Shown here piece by piece: positions 35,701 through 48,000 of a stretch of DNA of 64,000 nt (positions within the stretch are counted from its first letter, which is position 1; the number at the start of each line of letters is the position of its first letter). Below the pieces are notes generated by a model. The model had not been told where the DNA came from. It searched no databases and saw only the letters and a list, made by a program, of their open reading frames with translations. The position numbers and the translations under genes were made by a program. Origin of the DNA: Xylaria sp. FL1777 (taxonomy: Eukaryota > Ascomycota > Sordariomycetes > Xylariales > Xylariaceae); NCBI GenBank assembly GCA_022578965.1, contig MU400626.1, positions 62,001-126,000 of the forward strand, read 5' to 3'.

Positions 35701-36156
35701 TCCTTAGATCTTACATAAGAGGTATCCCTATTTACAGTACGCTAGCGCGCATGAGCGTAGCTGCATGCCACACACTGCACACTGCAAGCCAGCCAGCTAG
35801 CTGCAGCTTCTGGCCAACCTCCCTACCGTACCTAGGTATCAACAGTAATCGCTAGTAGATCCAATCGCCACTAGCGACGCTACAAACGTACGCCATCCCC
35901 CGACAACAGGCTTTTAAACAGGGGTCAACTTCTCCACTACGCCACTCCGATAATTCAAGCTCGGGGTAGTCCCCAGAAACGTATACGTCTACATCTACGT
36001 CTTCCTCCTTCCACCCAACCTTGGAAGACCAATACCGAAGTCTCCTTTTTACAACAGATCCAATTCCCTCCGAGCACATCCAGTGGAGGGCATCTCGTCT
36101 AATTTGATGCAATAAGTGAACGAAGCAAAGAGACACGCAGCAAAATAGTCCCTAAC
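32721..36156. other. Long intergenic, no supported gene
   Basis: Open frames up to about 120 codons occur on both strands (for example near 33400-33790 and 34190-34546), but none has a recognisable domain or joins by splicing. TAGGTA-type words occur at about 33915-33945 and 34730-34900, with a TACGCAGTA at 34167. The stretch before 36157 probably includes the promoter of the BAR gene. Confidence 0.4.
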
Positions 36157-37726
36157 ATGGTTTTCGCAAAGAAGATCGACCGCGCCTTTCAATGGGCCGG
36201 CGAGAAGATGGGCCATGAGGCCAAGATCACACATTCTGATGACTTCAGAATGCTAGAGACCGAGATGGCTTTACGATACGATGGTATGTGCAGTCCCCAT
36301 ATGTTGTCCTAGACTACTCTAGACTACTCCTGCGTCTTGTCGAGCCGTCGATTGTCCAGCTGCTAACACCTACCTCTCGCTGGATAGGCATGGACCGCCT
36401 CCAGAAGTCGATGAACACCTATGTCAAGTCACTCTCCCGTCGTGGCGAGACCTTCGAGGACAAGGAGAAGGGGCTGCCCGTTAGCTATTTGGGACGGACA
36501 ATGATCGCCCATGGTGAGGACTTCGAAGCCGATTCCGAGTTCGGCAATTGTTTAATAGGTATGTTTCTTGGGTGATGGGCAGCATCGCCGTTCAAGACAC
36601 CCGCTAATAGTAGGACCCCGCGTGTAGCAATGGGAAGAGCAAATGAACGCATTGCAGGCATTCAGGAGAGCTACGTTGCTCATGCCACATCATACTGGTT
36701 AGAGGGGCTGGAGCGATCGTTGGCAATGATGAAAGAGTATCAGGTTTGTCTCTCTATCCCAGCTCTCAATCCTCCGTACGGAAATTAACAAGGTATTGCA
36801 ACCAGTCTGCCCGCAAGAAGCTCGAGAATCGTCGCCTGACATACGAAGCGAGTGTCACCAAGATGCAAAAAGCGAAGCGTGAGGATTTCCGACTCGAAGA
36901 CGAGCTTCGAACGTCCAAGGCAAAATATGAAGAGTCATCCGAGGACGTCTACCGCCGCATGATGGACATCAAGGAAGCAGAAGCCGACTCCGTTCGGGAT
37001 CTAGGCAACTTTCTTGACAGCGAGCTGGACTATTACGAACGCTGCGCCGACGAACTTCGGAGAGTTAAACAAGATTGGATGGGAAGCCAGATGCAAGCAT
37101 CCTCAGGTTCCCGGGCATCAGATTTTGGGAGTGTCAGACGTCCGACAACCCGACCGAGAGGCGATACGGTCCGATCATACTCCGAGAAAGACGAACGCAC
37201 TGAAAGATGGGCAGGTCGACAAGACACTTACGATCGCGAGCCGACTCCTGAGGCAGTCCGAATGCCCATTCGATCTAACCGTTCCCCTTCTGGAGGTTCT
37301 ACGATCCCAGATGTAGCCCGTCCTAGGATGAACCGCGCCTCTTCGTACCGCGAACCTCCACAGCCCACTGTACCTGAAATATCCGTACGCCAAACCCAAA
37401 CTATGCCTTCCAATGTTAGTGGCCTGCGCAACAACTTGCGCCCTATTAGCAGGATCCAGACCAACCAGAACCTAAGTCCGGATTGCTTTGGTGATGACTA
37501 TGACACGCCAACGAGCAGCGGTAGTCCGGATTACGACCGTAGCGATAGCCCCGCTACTAGCTATGGAAGTTTAAGTCGAACTACTAGCAACAATACATTT
37601 CTTCATGCGCCCCCTACAACAACAACGGGTAGTGTCAAAAAGGCGCCTCCCCCGCCACCGCCGAGTCGTTCGAAGAAGCCACCGCCACCCATCCCAGCCA
37701 GGCGGGACGGTTCAAATTATGCTTAG
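36157..37726 (+). CDS. BAR-domain protein with proline-rich tail (endophilin/Rvs-like, 444 aa)
   Basis: Exons are 36157-36283, 36388-36558, 36628-36743 and 36806-37726; introns are 104, 69, 62 nt and in good frame. Residues 1-245 are a BAR domain: MVFAKKIDRAFQWAGEKMG, METEMALRYDG-like segment, MNTYVKSLSRR, then a long charged coiled coil (SARKKLENRRL to EAEADSVRDL). The rest is Ser/Arg/Pro-rich and disordered, ending in a polyproline stretch (APPPPPPSRSKKPPPP) that fits SH3 ligands. BAR dimers sense or make curved membrane, as in endocytosis and actin-patch function. Unlike Rvs167 it has no SH3 domain of its own, so it probably recruits SH3 partners. The start is fixed by the conserved N-terminal helix. 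Confidence 0.9.
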
Positions 37727-38607
37727 TATACCATGCAGCAGCAAGTGTTCAAGACGTGGGATAAAAGTGTTAATATCGATGTAACGGGTAGACACCAGAG
37801 GAGAACAGTCAGACTGTCTCAACGAAAAGAAAAATCTAGAGATGTGATGCATTTTTTATTTTAGCAATAGGTCAGTTGCTTTGGAGGCTACTTTATTCAT
37901 GGTTCACACACGAGTAGGAGGGTCTATTTTCAGGCGTTGGTGCGTTTTAGACAGATTAGCTCACCCGAAGTTTCGAGTATGGTACACAACAATTGATGAT
38001 ATATGGGCTGGTTCCTTCTATCCCCCCAATTATAATACCTTCTATTGGAGTATTTCTTTCATCTAGTTACTTCGTGATTGTGTTCCCGTTGTCTCGTAAG
38101 GCCAGTCAATCAACGCTACAAGCTTTGCGCTAAGAGGGTTCGATATCGCGTATCTAGGTAAAGTCATGACGAATTGCACTTATCGGCATTTCATTAATAG
38201 ACGATAATTGGGTGTCTATAGTCTTCGTAACCAGCAGCTCACTAAGAGCCTTCAAACTATATATGCTAGTAGGACGATCCCTCATCACGGCCCTAACCCG
38301 TCAAACATCCAGAGGTAGATAGGTAGGTGGATAGTAATAGTTGGACGCCATCTATATCTCCAATGCATGCATCCGTGTCAAGCTCAACAGGGAGACTGGA
38401 AATCCTCACCCGTCATTGTTTAATTTCGCCGCTGTGTTATGTATGCAGTTGATCAATCACGCCATCAACGCGATATGCTTTAGTTCCCTATGGTATTTTA
38501 TTCATTGAGCATCATCACATTCACTGTAGGGAAGAGAGAGAAAAAGGGAAGACAGACAGGCAGACAGGAGGGCCAAGGGGGAAGAAAGGAAAGAAAGAAG
38601 GAAAGAC
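37727..38607. other. Convergent intergenic region
   Basis: This is the 3' space between the BAR gene (+) and the dioxygenase (-). A purine-rich run at about 38530-38610 (GGAAG/GAAAG) lies just downstream of the dioxygenase stop. No gene was recognised. Confidence 0.4.
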
Positions 38608-40079
38608 TCACTCTTGAACTTGTTCTCCGACTTTCATGGGACGGTAATCGACTGCCGCCCCCTCGTCGCGGCCAAGACGCGCCTGCTCGGCCCTCACGGC
38701 ACGGGCCCTCTCCGCGAGGGCCGGGATAGGCACCAGGTCGAAGTCGCTGGCGAGGTGGTAGAAGAAGGTGCTGCTGATGCGCACGAGGGGGCGGTGCGGG
38801 AGCTCGGCGCCGCGGCGGGCGATGGTGGCGAGCGTGGCGTCGTTCACCACGACCTCGTGGAAGCCCGCCGTCACCAGCCCGCCGGTGATGTGCTCCAGCT
38901 GCTTGCCGGCTTGCACGAGCAGGTTGTTGCCCGGCGGGATCTTGACCGGGATCCGACGGCCCGTGTTGCGCGCCCACACGTGCAGCCCGGGATACCGGCT
39001 GCGGCCGTGGATGGTCAGGAAGTTGAGGTCCGTGTGGAACCCGGCTAGGATCGTGTCTTTCTCCCCGTATTTATGGAGGTCTGAGGCTGTGGGGGCTAGG
39101 AGGTGCGGTCTGTGAGAGGCCGGGCGAGTGAGTGAGTGAGTGAGTGAGTACGCTTAGCGAAGCGGTGATAGATGTATAGGGAGGGACCCGGACTGCCGAG
39201 GGGGAATTAAAGGAGCGGAGATGGTAGGTACTTACCCGTATCGTGCTGCGTCGCTAAAGGTTTCTGCGGGCAATCCCATGCCTACAGCAGCCATCTCAGC
39301 GAGACCGGAAACACTGAAATCAAACGTGGTCGTTAGTTTGTATGTCTGTCTGCCTGGCTTGGCTGACTGATTCATTGATGGACGGATGGACGGATAGATA
39401 GATTGGTCGTTCATTCATGCGGCCATTCATCCATCTATTACTTACGCGCTCTTCATACTCTGACCCCACTGCGTCATAACAGGCGTCCAGCGCTCGTGAA
39501 TGCCATCAGCAGCTGGGACGATATTGTCCGCATTTAAGCCCGGGAATCGGGTCTCATATGGTGCGGCCTCGCCCATGCGCCAGAAGAAGCGGCACTCTAT
39601 AAGAGAAGAACTCAGGAGTTAGTTTCGGGGTTAGGGTGTACAAAACAGGGAAGATCTGTGCTAGATGTGCTGGATGTGCTGGATGTGCGCGTACTAGGAT
39701 CCGGCGAGTGGCCACTGATATCGAGGGGCCGCTCTGCGGGAGCGAGGCGGCGGATGACGTCGAGGCACGGCTCGTCGACGGCGCACTTGGGCTTCTCCGT
39801 GTTCTCGAGGGTGACGCCGACTTGGTAGCCGAGCTCGGGCCGCTCGTCCCTCTTCAGCACGTCGGCGGGCTGGGCGAAATAGTCCTCTAGCAGGTCCAGG
39901 AAGGCGACGTTGTCGGGCTCGGCCACGCGACTGTCATGCAGGACCAAGGCGCCGTAGGTGATGAGAGCGCGCGCCGCCTTGACGCACTCCTCGTGGGCGG
40001 CGGGCGAGTCGCGCGAAGCGAGGAAGAGGTCAAGGTCGATGACGGGGAGGTCCATCGCGGGCTCCTCCGTGAGGCTCAT
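38608..40079 (-). CDS. Isopenicillin-N-synthase-like 2-oxoglutarate/Fe(II) dioxygenase (four exons, 371 aa)
   Basis: Exons in coding order: 40079-39695, 39596-39446, 39313-39236 and 39109-38608; introns are 98, 132 and 126 nt. The N-terminal non-haem dioxygenase region (LPVIDLDLFLAS, GALVLHDSR) is followed by the catalytic core: His230-x-Asp232 in FHTDLNF, a distal His289 in GFHEVVV and the Arg315-x-Ser317 pair in VRISSTFF for 2-oxoglutarate. This matches fungal IPNS-like oxygenases of unknown substrate, used in both primary and secondary metabolism. Coding DNA is strongly GC-rich. The introns contain simple repeats: CATCCAGCA-type copies in the first and a GTGA run in the third, close to the acceptor. 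No biosynthetic partner gene is nearby. Confidence 0.87.
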
Positions 40080-41693
40080 CTTGACTTGTGCGCGACGTAT
40101 ATCGCTAAGAAGTATAAAGGCGTATGTGATTATGTTGTCGCAGCTTTCCGTCCTCTACAGAGTCGAGGCAGAAGGATTTGTCGTGATTTATTTCTCCAAG
40201 GCGGGGTTAAACGATTATGCAGATACACGCCTCTGGATGCTCTTGGACATTGGGTAACTCAGTCAATGGCGAAGAGGGAGTGTGCTCAGCTCTAGAGGTT
40301 GGCTTGTGTATGAATATGAGGGAGTACGCAGATTCCCGTTATCATAGTTTGGAATAGGAGGTGCTTAAAGCATGGTCAAATGTTTATTCAATAGGTATAA
40401 GTATAGGCATACCTACTACCTACCTACCTGAATTAGATAGGCATATCTTCAATGTTAGATAGTGAACAGATAATGGGACGATTCCTTTACATATACGTCT
40501 ACGCAGTCGGCGGACATTCTTGGCGGATCGTCAGCTTCAACTCAATTAGCGTAGGTTAGCGGCGTCGGCTCGCTGGCCGGCACCATCCATGGCGTGTGGC
40601 ATTCATTCTAGATGTTTGTATTCGACCATTATCTCGGATACATGAGGAATATATCCTGGGGAAAGCCGGCGACAGCCGCTTTCCGACATTTATAGATAAA
40701 TCGGTAAATGGGTAGAATATGAGTATATATGGGCTTGTCCCGACGTTTTCCGCCGGCATTTTTAATGGATAAGCCAGCCAGGGGATTGCAGGGGATTGCA
40801 GGGGATTGCAGGGGATTGTGGCTGGTGTATGGCTGAATCTACGTAGTATATCGGCTTTTGATATTACTACAGACTACCGTATCTAAAATGTGCACAAATC
40901 TGTTGTCTATTACCCCACGAATTACCTAAATGCTGATCAGTGATCACCTCCGCGCACCATTTAGGAATTGCAGTTGCTGACAAATTTCTTGGTGATTCTG
41001 AATTTGCCCAAATATAGTAAAACATCTTCCTTTCTTAGCTACCAAAGGAGTTTCGTCTCATTTCCCCACTGCCAGATCACATCGTCACAGCGTATTCGGT
41101 CAAGTTTCAGTCACCATTGACGCCAGGAGTCGGTCATCCAGGCGATCCGCAACTCGAGCTCCACCCTGTTTTATTCTCGGTATTGAAGGTACGGGTTCGT
41201 GGTCCATCCATCTGGCCCGTTTTCATCCATCCTGTCCTGTGTTGTCGCATTGGGTAAATTAACGTTAAATATCACGTCACCGCTCTCTTCACGGCGAATG
41301 GCATCGTAGCCGGAACATGTTGACTGCATCAAGAGGTCGCAGTGGGAGTTCTGGGTGGAACCTTGGGCTGACCGTTGGCATGCTCGTATCCTACAGAGCC
41401 TCGGTCGCCGTGTGATTGCAGCATGGTCGCAGGTATGGTCGCCGTTTAGTATGCAGGCTGTCGAGCCGCCATTCATCCTGGTCCAGTTCGCTTCAATATC
41501 GAGAAGACAGAGGCCATCTCAGAGATGGTTATTCTTTCTAGGGCTTTCTACTTGCTGAATAAAATCGCGCGTTGCCGTGGCCAGTCACAGTTTTCTTGGC
41601 CGTTCGGAACCCGTCATCATACATCATCATCATTATCACGTATCGTATTCTAATCCGCCATAGCAGGCTCAGGGACTACTTCATCGGCGGCGA
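40080..41693. promoter_or_regulatory. Divergent intergenic region between dioxygenase and Zn2Cys6 regulator
   Basis: No gene was recognised. It contains a short minisatellite of a 10-bp unit at 40781-40818 and TACCTACC words at about 40410-40430. The spacer separates two starts pointing away from each other. Confidence 0.4.
40781..40818. repeat. Minisatellite, about four copies of GGGGATTGCA
   Basis: Units start at 40781, 40791, 40801 and 40811 with the last slightly diverged. The flanks GCCAGCCA and TGTGGCTGG are partly complementary, so the block could fold into a hairpin. Confidence 0.8.
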
Positions 41694-43055
41694 ATGCATG
41701 CGCTTACCTCCCCGGGGAGACCGTTCAAACGAACGAGAACAGGCTGCTTGACATGCAGGGAAGACGGATACAAATGCGACGAGCAAAAACCTTTCTGCGG
41801 CCGATGTGTACGGCTGGGGAAAGACTGCAAGGGCTATGGTCTCAAACTCAAGTGGCAGAGTCCGACGCGACCACAGAAAGCTGGTAGGGACCCAAAGGAA
41901 CTACGCAGGCGAAAGGTTCCGTCAACGGCCTTGACGAGGCTACGGCCACAGCTCCCAGCAGCGTCGATCTCGCCGCGAGCTATGAGCAGTGGGATCCCGC
42001 CGCAGCAGGCGTATCTGCTGGACCACTGGTCAACCACACTGGCCTCACTCATCACCCTAGCACCGACAGCGCAGAATCAGTTCCATGCTCATGTCACGCC
42101 CATGATCTCTCACTCGCCGTCCCTCCGCTCGTCGATATGCTTTATGGCTGCACGCCACCTAAGTGTCTTGAAAAACGACCCTTCACTGCTGACCACCGCA
42201 ACTCAGCATCAGACCGATGCTGTCTCCTCGCTATGGAGAACCATAGGTACGGAGAGCCCCCTAGTTTCCCTTGCCATTATCATGATCTTGCATATCACCG
42301 ACCGACTTTTCACGACCCACTCCGGAATCAATCATCTAGAGGGCGCCAAGGTCATTATTGATCGAGCCGGCACAAAAACTTGGGACTGCAGTACTGGTAC
42401 ATTCCTACTAGGTATCTGCAGTTACCACGACGCCGTCGTATCAGTCTCAAGAAGGACCCCTCCGATCCTCGCTCTTCCCGATTTTCCCTATCTTGAGGGG
42501 ATGAACCCGCTGCGAGGTCTCAAAATCCTGTGGACAACTATCGGCCAGATCAGCAGCATGTGCAGCCAAGACAGGTCCCTACTCGACAGCGAGGGAGCAG
42601 CCATCGAGATCGCCCTTCGAACCATTGACACTTACGCAAGCCGTGAAGGGGACGGGGGTCACACGATGCATGCCTATAAGGAAGCCGCCTACATTTATCT
42701 ACACCGGGTCTGGCATAATGTTGGCTCTCCGCACCCAGGAACTCTTAGGCATGCGAGCAACTGCCTCAACCATCTATTTCAGGTTCCTGTTTCCTCCACA
42801 CTCGTCTCAGCTCATCCGTGGCCGCTGTGGACGGCAGGCTGTGAAACGATAGACAGTAAATTACGCAATCTCGTACGGGAAAGAATTAAGGCCATGTACG
42901 AGTCGCGGCACCTACCATCGCTACTAAGGCTTGAGCAAGATATTGAGTACGTATGGAAAATCAAGGATAAGGAACGGACTTCTACGGGCATTGACAAGGT
43001 CGATTGTGTCAAAGCTATACTTGCCACACGCCAGAGAGGAGCTGATCTTGCATGA
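41694..43055 (+). CDS. Zn2Cys6 transcription factor with Fungal_trans_2-like region (453 aa)
   Basis: The N-terminal cluster is Cys18-x2-Cys21-x6-Cys28-x6-Cys35-x2-Cys38-x6-Cys45 (motif CLTCREDGYKCDEQKP). A basic stretch with RRRKVP follows. From about residue 110 the protein reads like the helical regulator domain of the Fungal_trans_2 type: QAYLLDHWSTTLASLITL, ICFMAARHLS, SLAIIMILHITDRLF, LEGAKVIIDRAG and LLGICSYHDAVVSVSRR. It is an intronless nuclear regulator of unknown targets. The neighbouring, divergent IPNS-like oxygenase is a possible target by position only. The stop overlaps an ATGA, and the short frame that follows it is unsupported. Confidence 0.88.
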   Translation: MHALTSPGRPFKRTRTGCLTCREDGYKCDEQKPFCGRCVRLGKDCKGYGLKLKWQSPTRPQKAGRDPKELRRRKVPSTALTRLRPQLPAASISPRAMSSGIPPQQAYLLDHWSTTLASLITLAPTAQNQFHAHVTPMISHSPSLRSSICFMAARHLSVLKNDPSLLTTATQHQTDAVSSLWRTIGTESPLVSLAIIMILHITDRLFTTHSGINHLEGAKVIIDRAGTKTWDCSTGTFLLGICSYHDAVVSVSRRTPPILALPDFPYLEGMNPLRGLKILWTTIGQISSMCSQDRSLLDSEGAAIEIALRTIDTYASREGDGGHTMHAYKEAAYIYLHRVWHNVGSPHPGTLRHASNCLNHLFQVPVSSTLVSAHPWPLWTAGCETIDSKLRNLVRERIKAMYESRHLPSLLRLEQDIEYVWKIKDKERTSTGIDKVDCVKAILATRQRGADLA

Positions 43056-43975
43056 ACTATGAAGATGATACGAATGGACCGGATGTGTCTCAAAGAGCAA
43101 GACAACGTGATTTAACCCCTGGTATTCATGGGTTTCCCTGCGCGCCCAGTTACTCAACTGAGAACGCCGCGGGGCTACTTCTCTTTACTTCAACGACTAA
43201 GCGTACAAAGGATGTTATTCCCATGGATGCTCAGCACCTCCTAATTTCGGGCAGAGTATATGTTCTGTGGCAATGTCTCGACAGGATAGTGTGTCGACTC
43301 AGCAGTGAATATTTAAACGCCGGACGGAAGTGCCTAAGTACCTTGGACATAGTTGTTGACTCTTCCCCCCCCAACCTCCCCTACCCCCTCCCCAAAAAAC
43401 ATAACTCTATAAACTAGTTCTTTCTAGGAGGTGATTCCAAGATATAGGATTTACTCGGTCAGTAAACGGCTGCAAATGACTCTTGTCTTGCATACACATG
43501 GCTCTTCATATTTAGCCGTCGAAGCTGAACCAGATCTATTAGTACATCACTCGATCACGCCATACATCTTTGATACTCGACTAATACAAATTTATTGATC
43601 TTCTGGAACTCTCTGGTCTTCGAACTAAAGCCGACTGGGCTATCATTCACATGATATCGATAATTTCACGGTTTTACGCCGATGCTACTCGGAAGTAACT
43701 TCTTGTAGCAGCGTTAGAAAACTGAAGCCCGCATCCAAGTAGGCCATATGTAAATAAATGCATAGCAAGGCGGGGAACGGATTTGTAAAGATGTGAAATA
43801 TCACGTACCCCTATTCCTTTTCTTTTCCCCCCAACTATTGCATAGCGCTTCTATAGGTGCATCGCAGTCTACTCTATTTCCCAAGTGGAAAGGAAATGTT
43901 GGTATAGAGCTTTGGCAACACAAATTCCTTGAAGAGTTTACCAATGTTTTCGATAGATAGGGTAATCCATTTGGC
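43056..43975. other. Convergent intergenic region
   Basis: This is the 3' space between the Zn2Cys6 gene and the secreted-protein gene. It has a C-run near 43365-43395 and is otherwise unremarkable. No gene was recognised. Confidence 0.4.
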
Positions 43976-45038
43976 TCAGAATAAAGCATAAGTTGCGATA
44001 CAAGCAACAACAAGAGCAGCCACAGCAGAACTACAGGATCTCGACCCAGTCGAAGAGGGTGCATTACTACCCGGTTCGACATCCCTGGCGCTGATGCACG
44101 ACAGCTGCACAGTAGGCGAGGCATCATTTGACGCATTAGCGCGTGAATTCCACCCCCAGATCGTCAAGACTGGCCACATCTTCAGTACAGCCTCGTCCCA
44201 TGCGGACTCGTCGCCGGGATCGTGAGGTTCCGACGCAGTGACGAAGACCTCTTTTCCGTCGATTGAATCGAGGGGTAGCTCTGCAGCCGAATCAGTCAGT
44301 AAACGTTAACGGGTTCGTATCCGGTGTAAGTTTCACGAACGCTGAACGTTGAAGTTCCCCGTATTGATCGTGTCGCCGCAGCTGGAGGGCGTGGGCGGCG
44401 GCGTGCCGTAGCAGTCTTGGTTCCGTGAAAACTTATCCGCGTATCCCTGCTGGAGGTCAGAGACACATTGCGACGACAAGATGCTACAGGTGGAGCCGTC
44501 TTCTGTCGTGGTCACGTTCTCCTGCGGCGCGTTCGGGATCACGACAATGCATATCTTCCACGTTGTTTCGTCGAGCGCGTTTTCATCGGAAAACGTAGCC
44601 CGCAGATTCTCAGGGGCTTGCAGGAAGATGCTTGTCCCAGTGAACGTCTTCCCAGTCGCATTGGAAGGGTTCATCGCTTCGGAGTCGGGACTATCAAGAG
44701 GGGTGTTAATAGGAGGAGATGCGCACGAGGACGTTCCCCAAAGCGCGTCTAATCAAATTCATTTCGTTTAAGACCGAAACGTCTTCTTACATGTCGCTCG
44801 TGACGTTGACTGCTAAATGCCAGCCGTCTATTTGCGTGCTCGGCCATGGCTGCGAGACGTCGAAGCCGGTGACTGGATTATTTCCCGTTGCGTTGGGATG
44901 GGCGAGATTTGCCTCCCAGGATTCACGGTCGAATTGCACAGCATTGCCCGCCACGATAGTTCCGCCCATAGGCCAGCCCGGGAGACCGCTCACCCCTACG
45001 GATAATAGTAAGGGCCAGTATAATTGTGACTGTATCAT
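43976..45038 (-). CDS. Secreted, probably GPI-anchored protein of unknown function (three exons, 300 aa)
   Basis: Exons in coding order: 45038-44791, 44690-44341 and 44280-43976; introns are 100 nt (donor GTAAGA) and 60 nt (donor GTTCGT). The product starts with a signal peptide (MIQSQLYWPLLLSVGVSG), then a repeated-looking core with N-glycosylation sites (NATG, NVTSD, NVTT) and conserved Trp and Cys (PWPSTQIDGWHLAVNVTS, ETTWKICIVV, CSILSSQCVSDL, SCGDTI). A Ser-rich stretch and terminal hydrophobic segment (AVAALVVACIATYALF) look like a GPI signal. It resembles a group of unnamed extracellular fungal proteins that I recognise only in general form. A possible longer N-terminus from the ATG at 45080 would disrupt the signal peptide. 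Confidence 0.75.
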
Positions 45039-48000
45039 GTTGATGTTTCCGAGGCGTGGGGTAGTAATCCCATACAGCAACCCATTTCAGGTCGCGATGT
45101 CTCGGATGAAAGTTGTATTCCGGTAGTTTCTTTTAGAATGTACCAAAACGTTTGCCTCTTAAATGTTTCAGACTTTGAAGCTCGCGTGACATAGGATGAC
45201 GAAACGCATGCACATTTAGGGTTCGTATATGTAAGCAACCGCCGACAGGTAGCTTTCAAGGGCTTCCATCTTTTTGATGTGGTTGGCTCGACTTGATAGC
45301 AATTAATCGACATGAAACCCCGACATGCGGGGTTGCCAAGTAGCTCCGGGCTTTCGAACCCTGCTTTGAAGTCTGACAAGCCATCTATGGTATATAGAGT
45401 ATACAGTAGACACGACATATCCATCGGGGTTTATGTAATGCGATTTTGCTCGTGGCAATTATCCTAAACTGGACCACATATGAGCCACGCATATACCATA
45501 GTAAGATTCTTTCCCGTTGAGCAGCGTCTCATATTCTATACATCTTCGATGTTAAAAAGTGGACAATGAAGAAGGAAATATGAATATTCTCGTCTGTTGA
45601 GGGGTTCAACTTGTTCAGAATTTTTATTCGTCGCGATCCGTCATACTCTGGGCTTATCGTAATCCTAATGTTCATCAAATGCATCAAATACATTTTCTAG
45701 TTAAATTTATATCACCTTGACTTTTTTTTTAAGGTACCATGCTCTTTCGGTGATGGGAGACTTAAAGTTACACTTATACAACAAAAGGGCAAGCGAATGT
45801 TTCTCATGCCAGTTAATTCTGCATATCAATATCTTAAATATGTCATGCATTCAGTGTCATTAGTGACCGAGCAAATATGTATTCTAAGTTTATAATCATG
45901 GCCAATGGTTCATCAGGTTGCCGACTTTGAGGAATTTTCGTTATTTTTCTTCTTCTTGGGGTTGGCTTGGGTTTACGTCTTAGTTTGATAATGGCGAGTA
46001 TTACGGCAAATTAGAAGGGGAAGTGTTGATGGTGAAGGCAAAAATGTCGAGTGCTGGATATATTGTGTAATATGGATGTAGAACTTGAAATGTTAGTCTT
46101 ATGGGCGGTGCTTTCGACAGAGATTCGACTGATCTTGTGGATATCATGTCATGGAGTCGCGCGGGCATTTATGAAGGCGGATTTCATGACTCTCAACAAT
46201 CTCGTCTTCCGAACACTCATCGCATGAAATTGAATGATAGTTCAGAACTGGCTGAACTGGACAATCTGGTTTGGAACTCAGTCTATTTCATTTGATGAAG
46301 GCGATAACATGAGCCCCTAAAAAATAAAATAAAAAAGGAAGGAATAGTTACAGAAAGAAGAGCAGTACAGACGCAAGGATGCTAGGAGAATCGCAGAAAA
46401 ATCACGACCATAGACACTCTAACAACACCTAGGTTTATCCATAACTGTATAACTTTGGGAATTAGTTGTTGAACAACGGACCTACGTTTTCGAAAGCTGG
46501 TTTTCCATCATTGAACCAGCTCGACTATGTTGAACCTATGACCCATCCCACCACTAGTAAAACAGGCCTCAATATTTCGAGTAGGGTACCGTCTAGAATG
46601 CTATAGAAAGTCTGGTTAACAAGGCGTATAGTAATTAGTAGCTACGTATCTGCATTTGCATCTAAGATTCCGTCACTTTTAAAAGCTAATAGTATTGTGA
46701 AGATAGATGTATTGAGTATGTGTTGTTGCACAAAGAGTGTAGAAATGCACAGTGGCATCTTTTGCGAGAACATACAGAATAGACCCCTTTTTTCTATCAC
46801 TCACATGAAAGACGCCTAGTTGAGTCTCTGTAAATATAGTTGTGTATTTTGATTTTGTCAATTGCGCGAGCATGCCAGACTTGTCCCATAGGTAGTCTTG
46901 ACTAATAACATACTCAACTCATACTGTGTTTTGAGGAGAGTAGCGTTATGGTGGTGTCTGTTGTGGGTTCAGTCTGAAGTCAGCCCCAGTACCGTCCAAT
47001 TTGGAGTTCCATGTTCAACCACTGGTGCCTTTAAATACCAAGTCGCTAATATTTGTGTATTCCGTAGCGGTCTAGTCTAGAGTGTTCCAAGTCGTTAGTG
47101 CCGTGGCTGAGACTGGTGCCGTGCTAATTTGGTGTACATACATATGATTGATCCCAACTAAATGGGATCGATCTACGTGTTAGCCTTTTTGAATGCAGTG
47201 TGTATTGCATCATCTATGCATAGACAGATCCAACGATATAAGAGGCTCCCGTGTTCTCATGTCCTTCACGTTCATAGGACCAGTTGTATTGATTCTTATT
47301 GTCATTCAACATCGCCTGGACCTATGCCAACTTATTGACACGTATCTTGCGCTATCCCCACTATGAAGCCGAATATCCACCACTTATAGCTCTGCCGAGA
47401 CAGCACAACCACTCACCGGGCTGGATTTAGACATACTCATAACATGTGAGTTTACATATTTGGCAAGAGAGACGCAGTATTTGACCTGCTTTTTACTAGA
47501 TTCGGCGGATAATCTGTAGCTGCTTGACGAAGAATCAAGAAGCTGTTGTTGTGGTGGCGCCATTCTCCCTACAATAATCGTAAGTTTTCCCCCCAGGCTA
47601 GACTAACAACAGCCATCCGAGCCAGTATCCCCGATCAGTACAGCCGGAAATTATAGTCAGGGAGCCTCATATCGACGGCTGAACTTGAGAGCCAGGGTTG
47701 CTAGAGCTGCTGTTCTAGATATATTCTACAACCCCGCGTTCCTGTTCATCAAAAACGGCCGAGGAGTCGAACCCCCCTTTCCCCTCACCCGCTCTCAGAT
47801 CATGACGCCTAGATCCGTCCCAGCCAACGTGTTTTGTCGGACCATTTGAGCTCTTAGTCGAGCTCAACTGGCTCGGCGGTACACTAAGAGCTCCCACTAG
47901 AGGCTAGCGTCCCGGTCGGAATACACTTAGTAGACATCTTGCGAGTATTTAATTACAGGACTGGTCTAGCGTACGGTAGTGTAGAACGCCATGTGGCTTC

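Noticed and set aside
43052..43417. Frame overlapping the stop of the Zn2Cys6 gene by ATGA
   Set aside because: It looks like a translational-coupling overlap, but fungi do not generally use this and the translation shows no family.
47761..47790. T-arm-like sequence GGAGTCGAACCCCCC as a tRNA 3' end
   Set aside because: The flanking acceptor and D-arm parts cannot be paired; no A box at the right distance.
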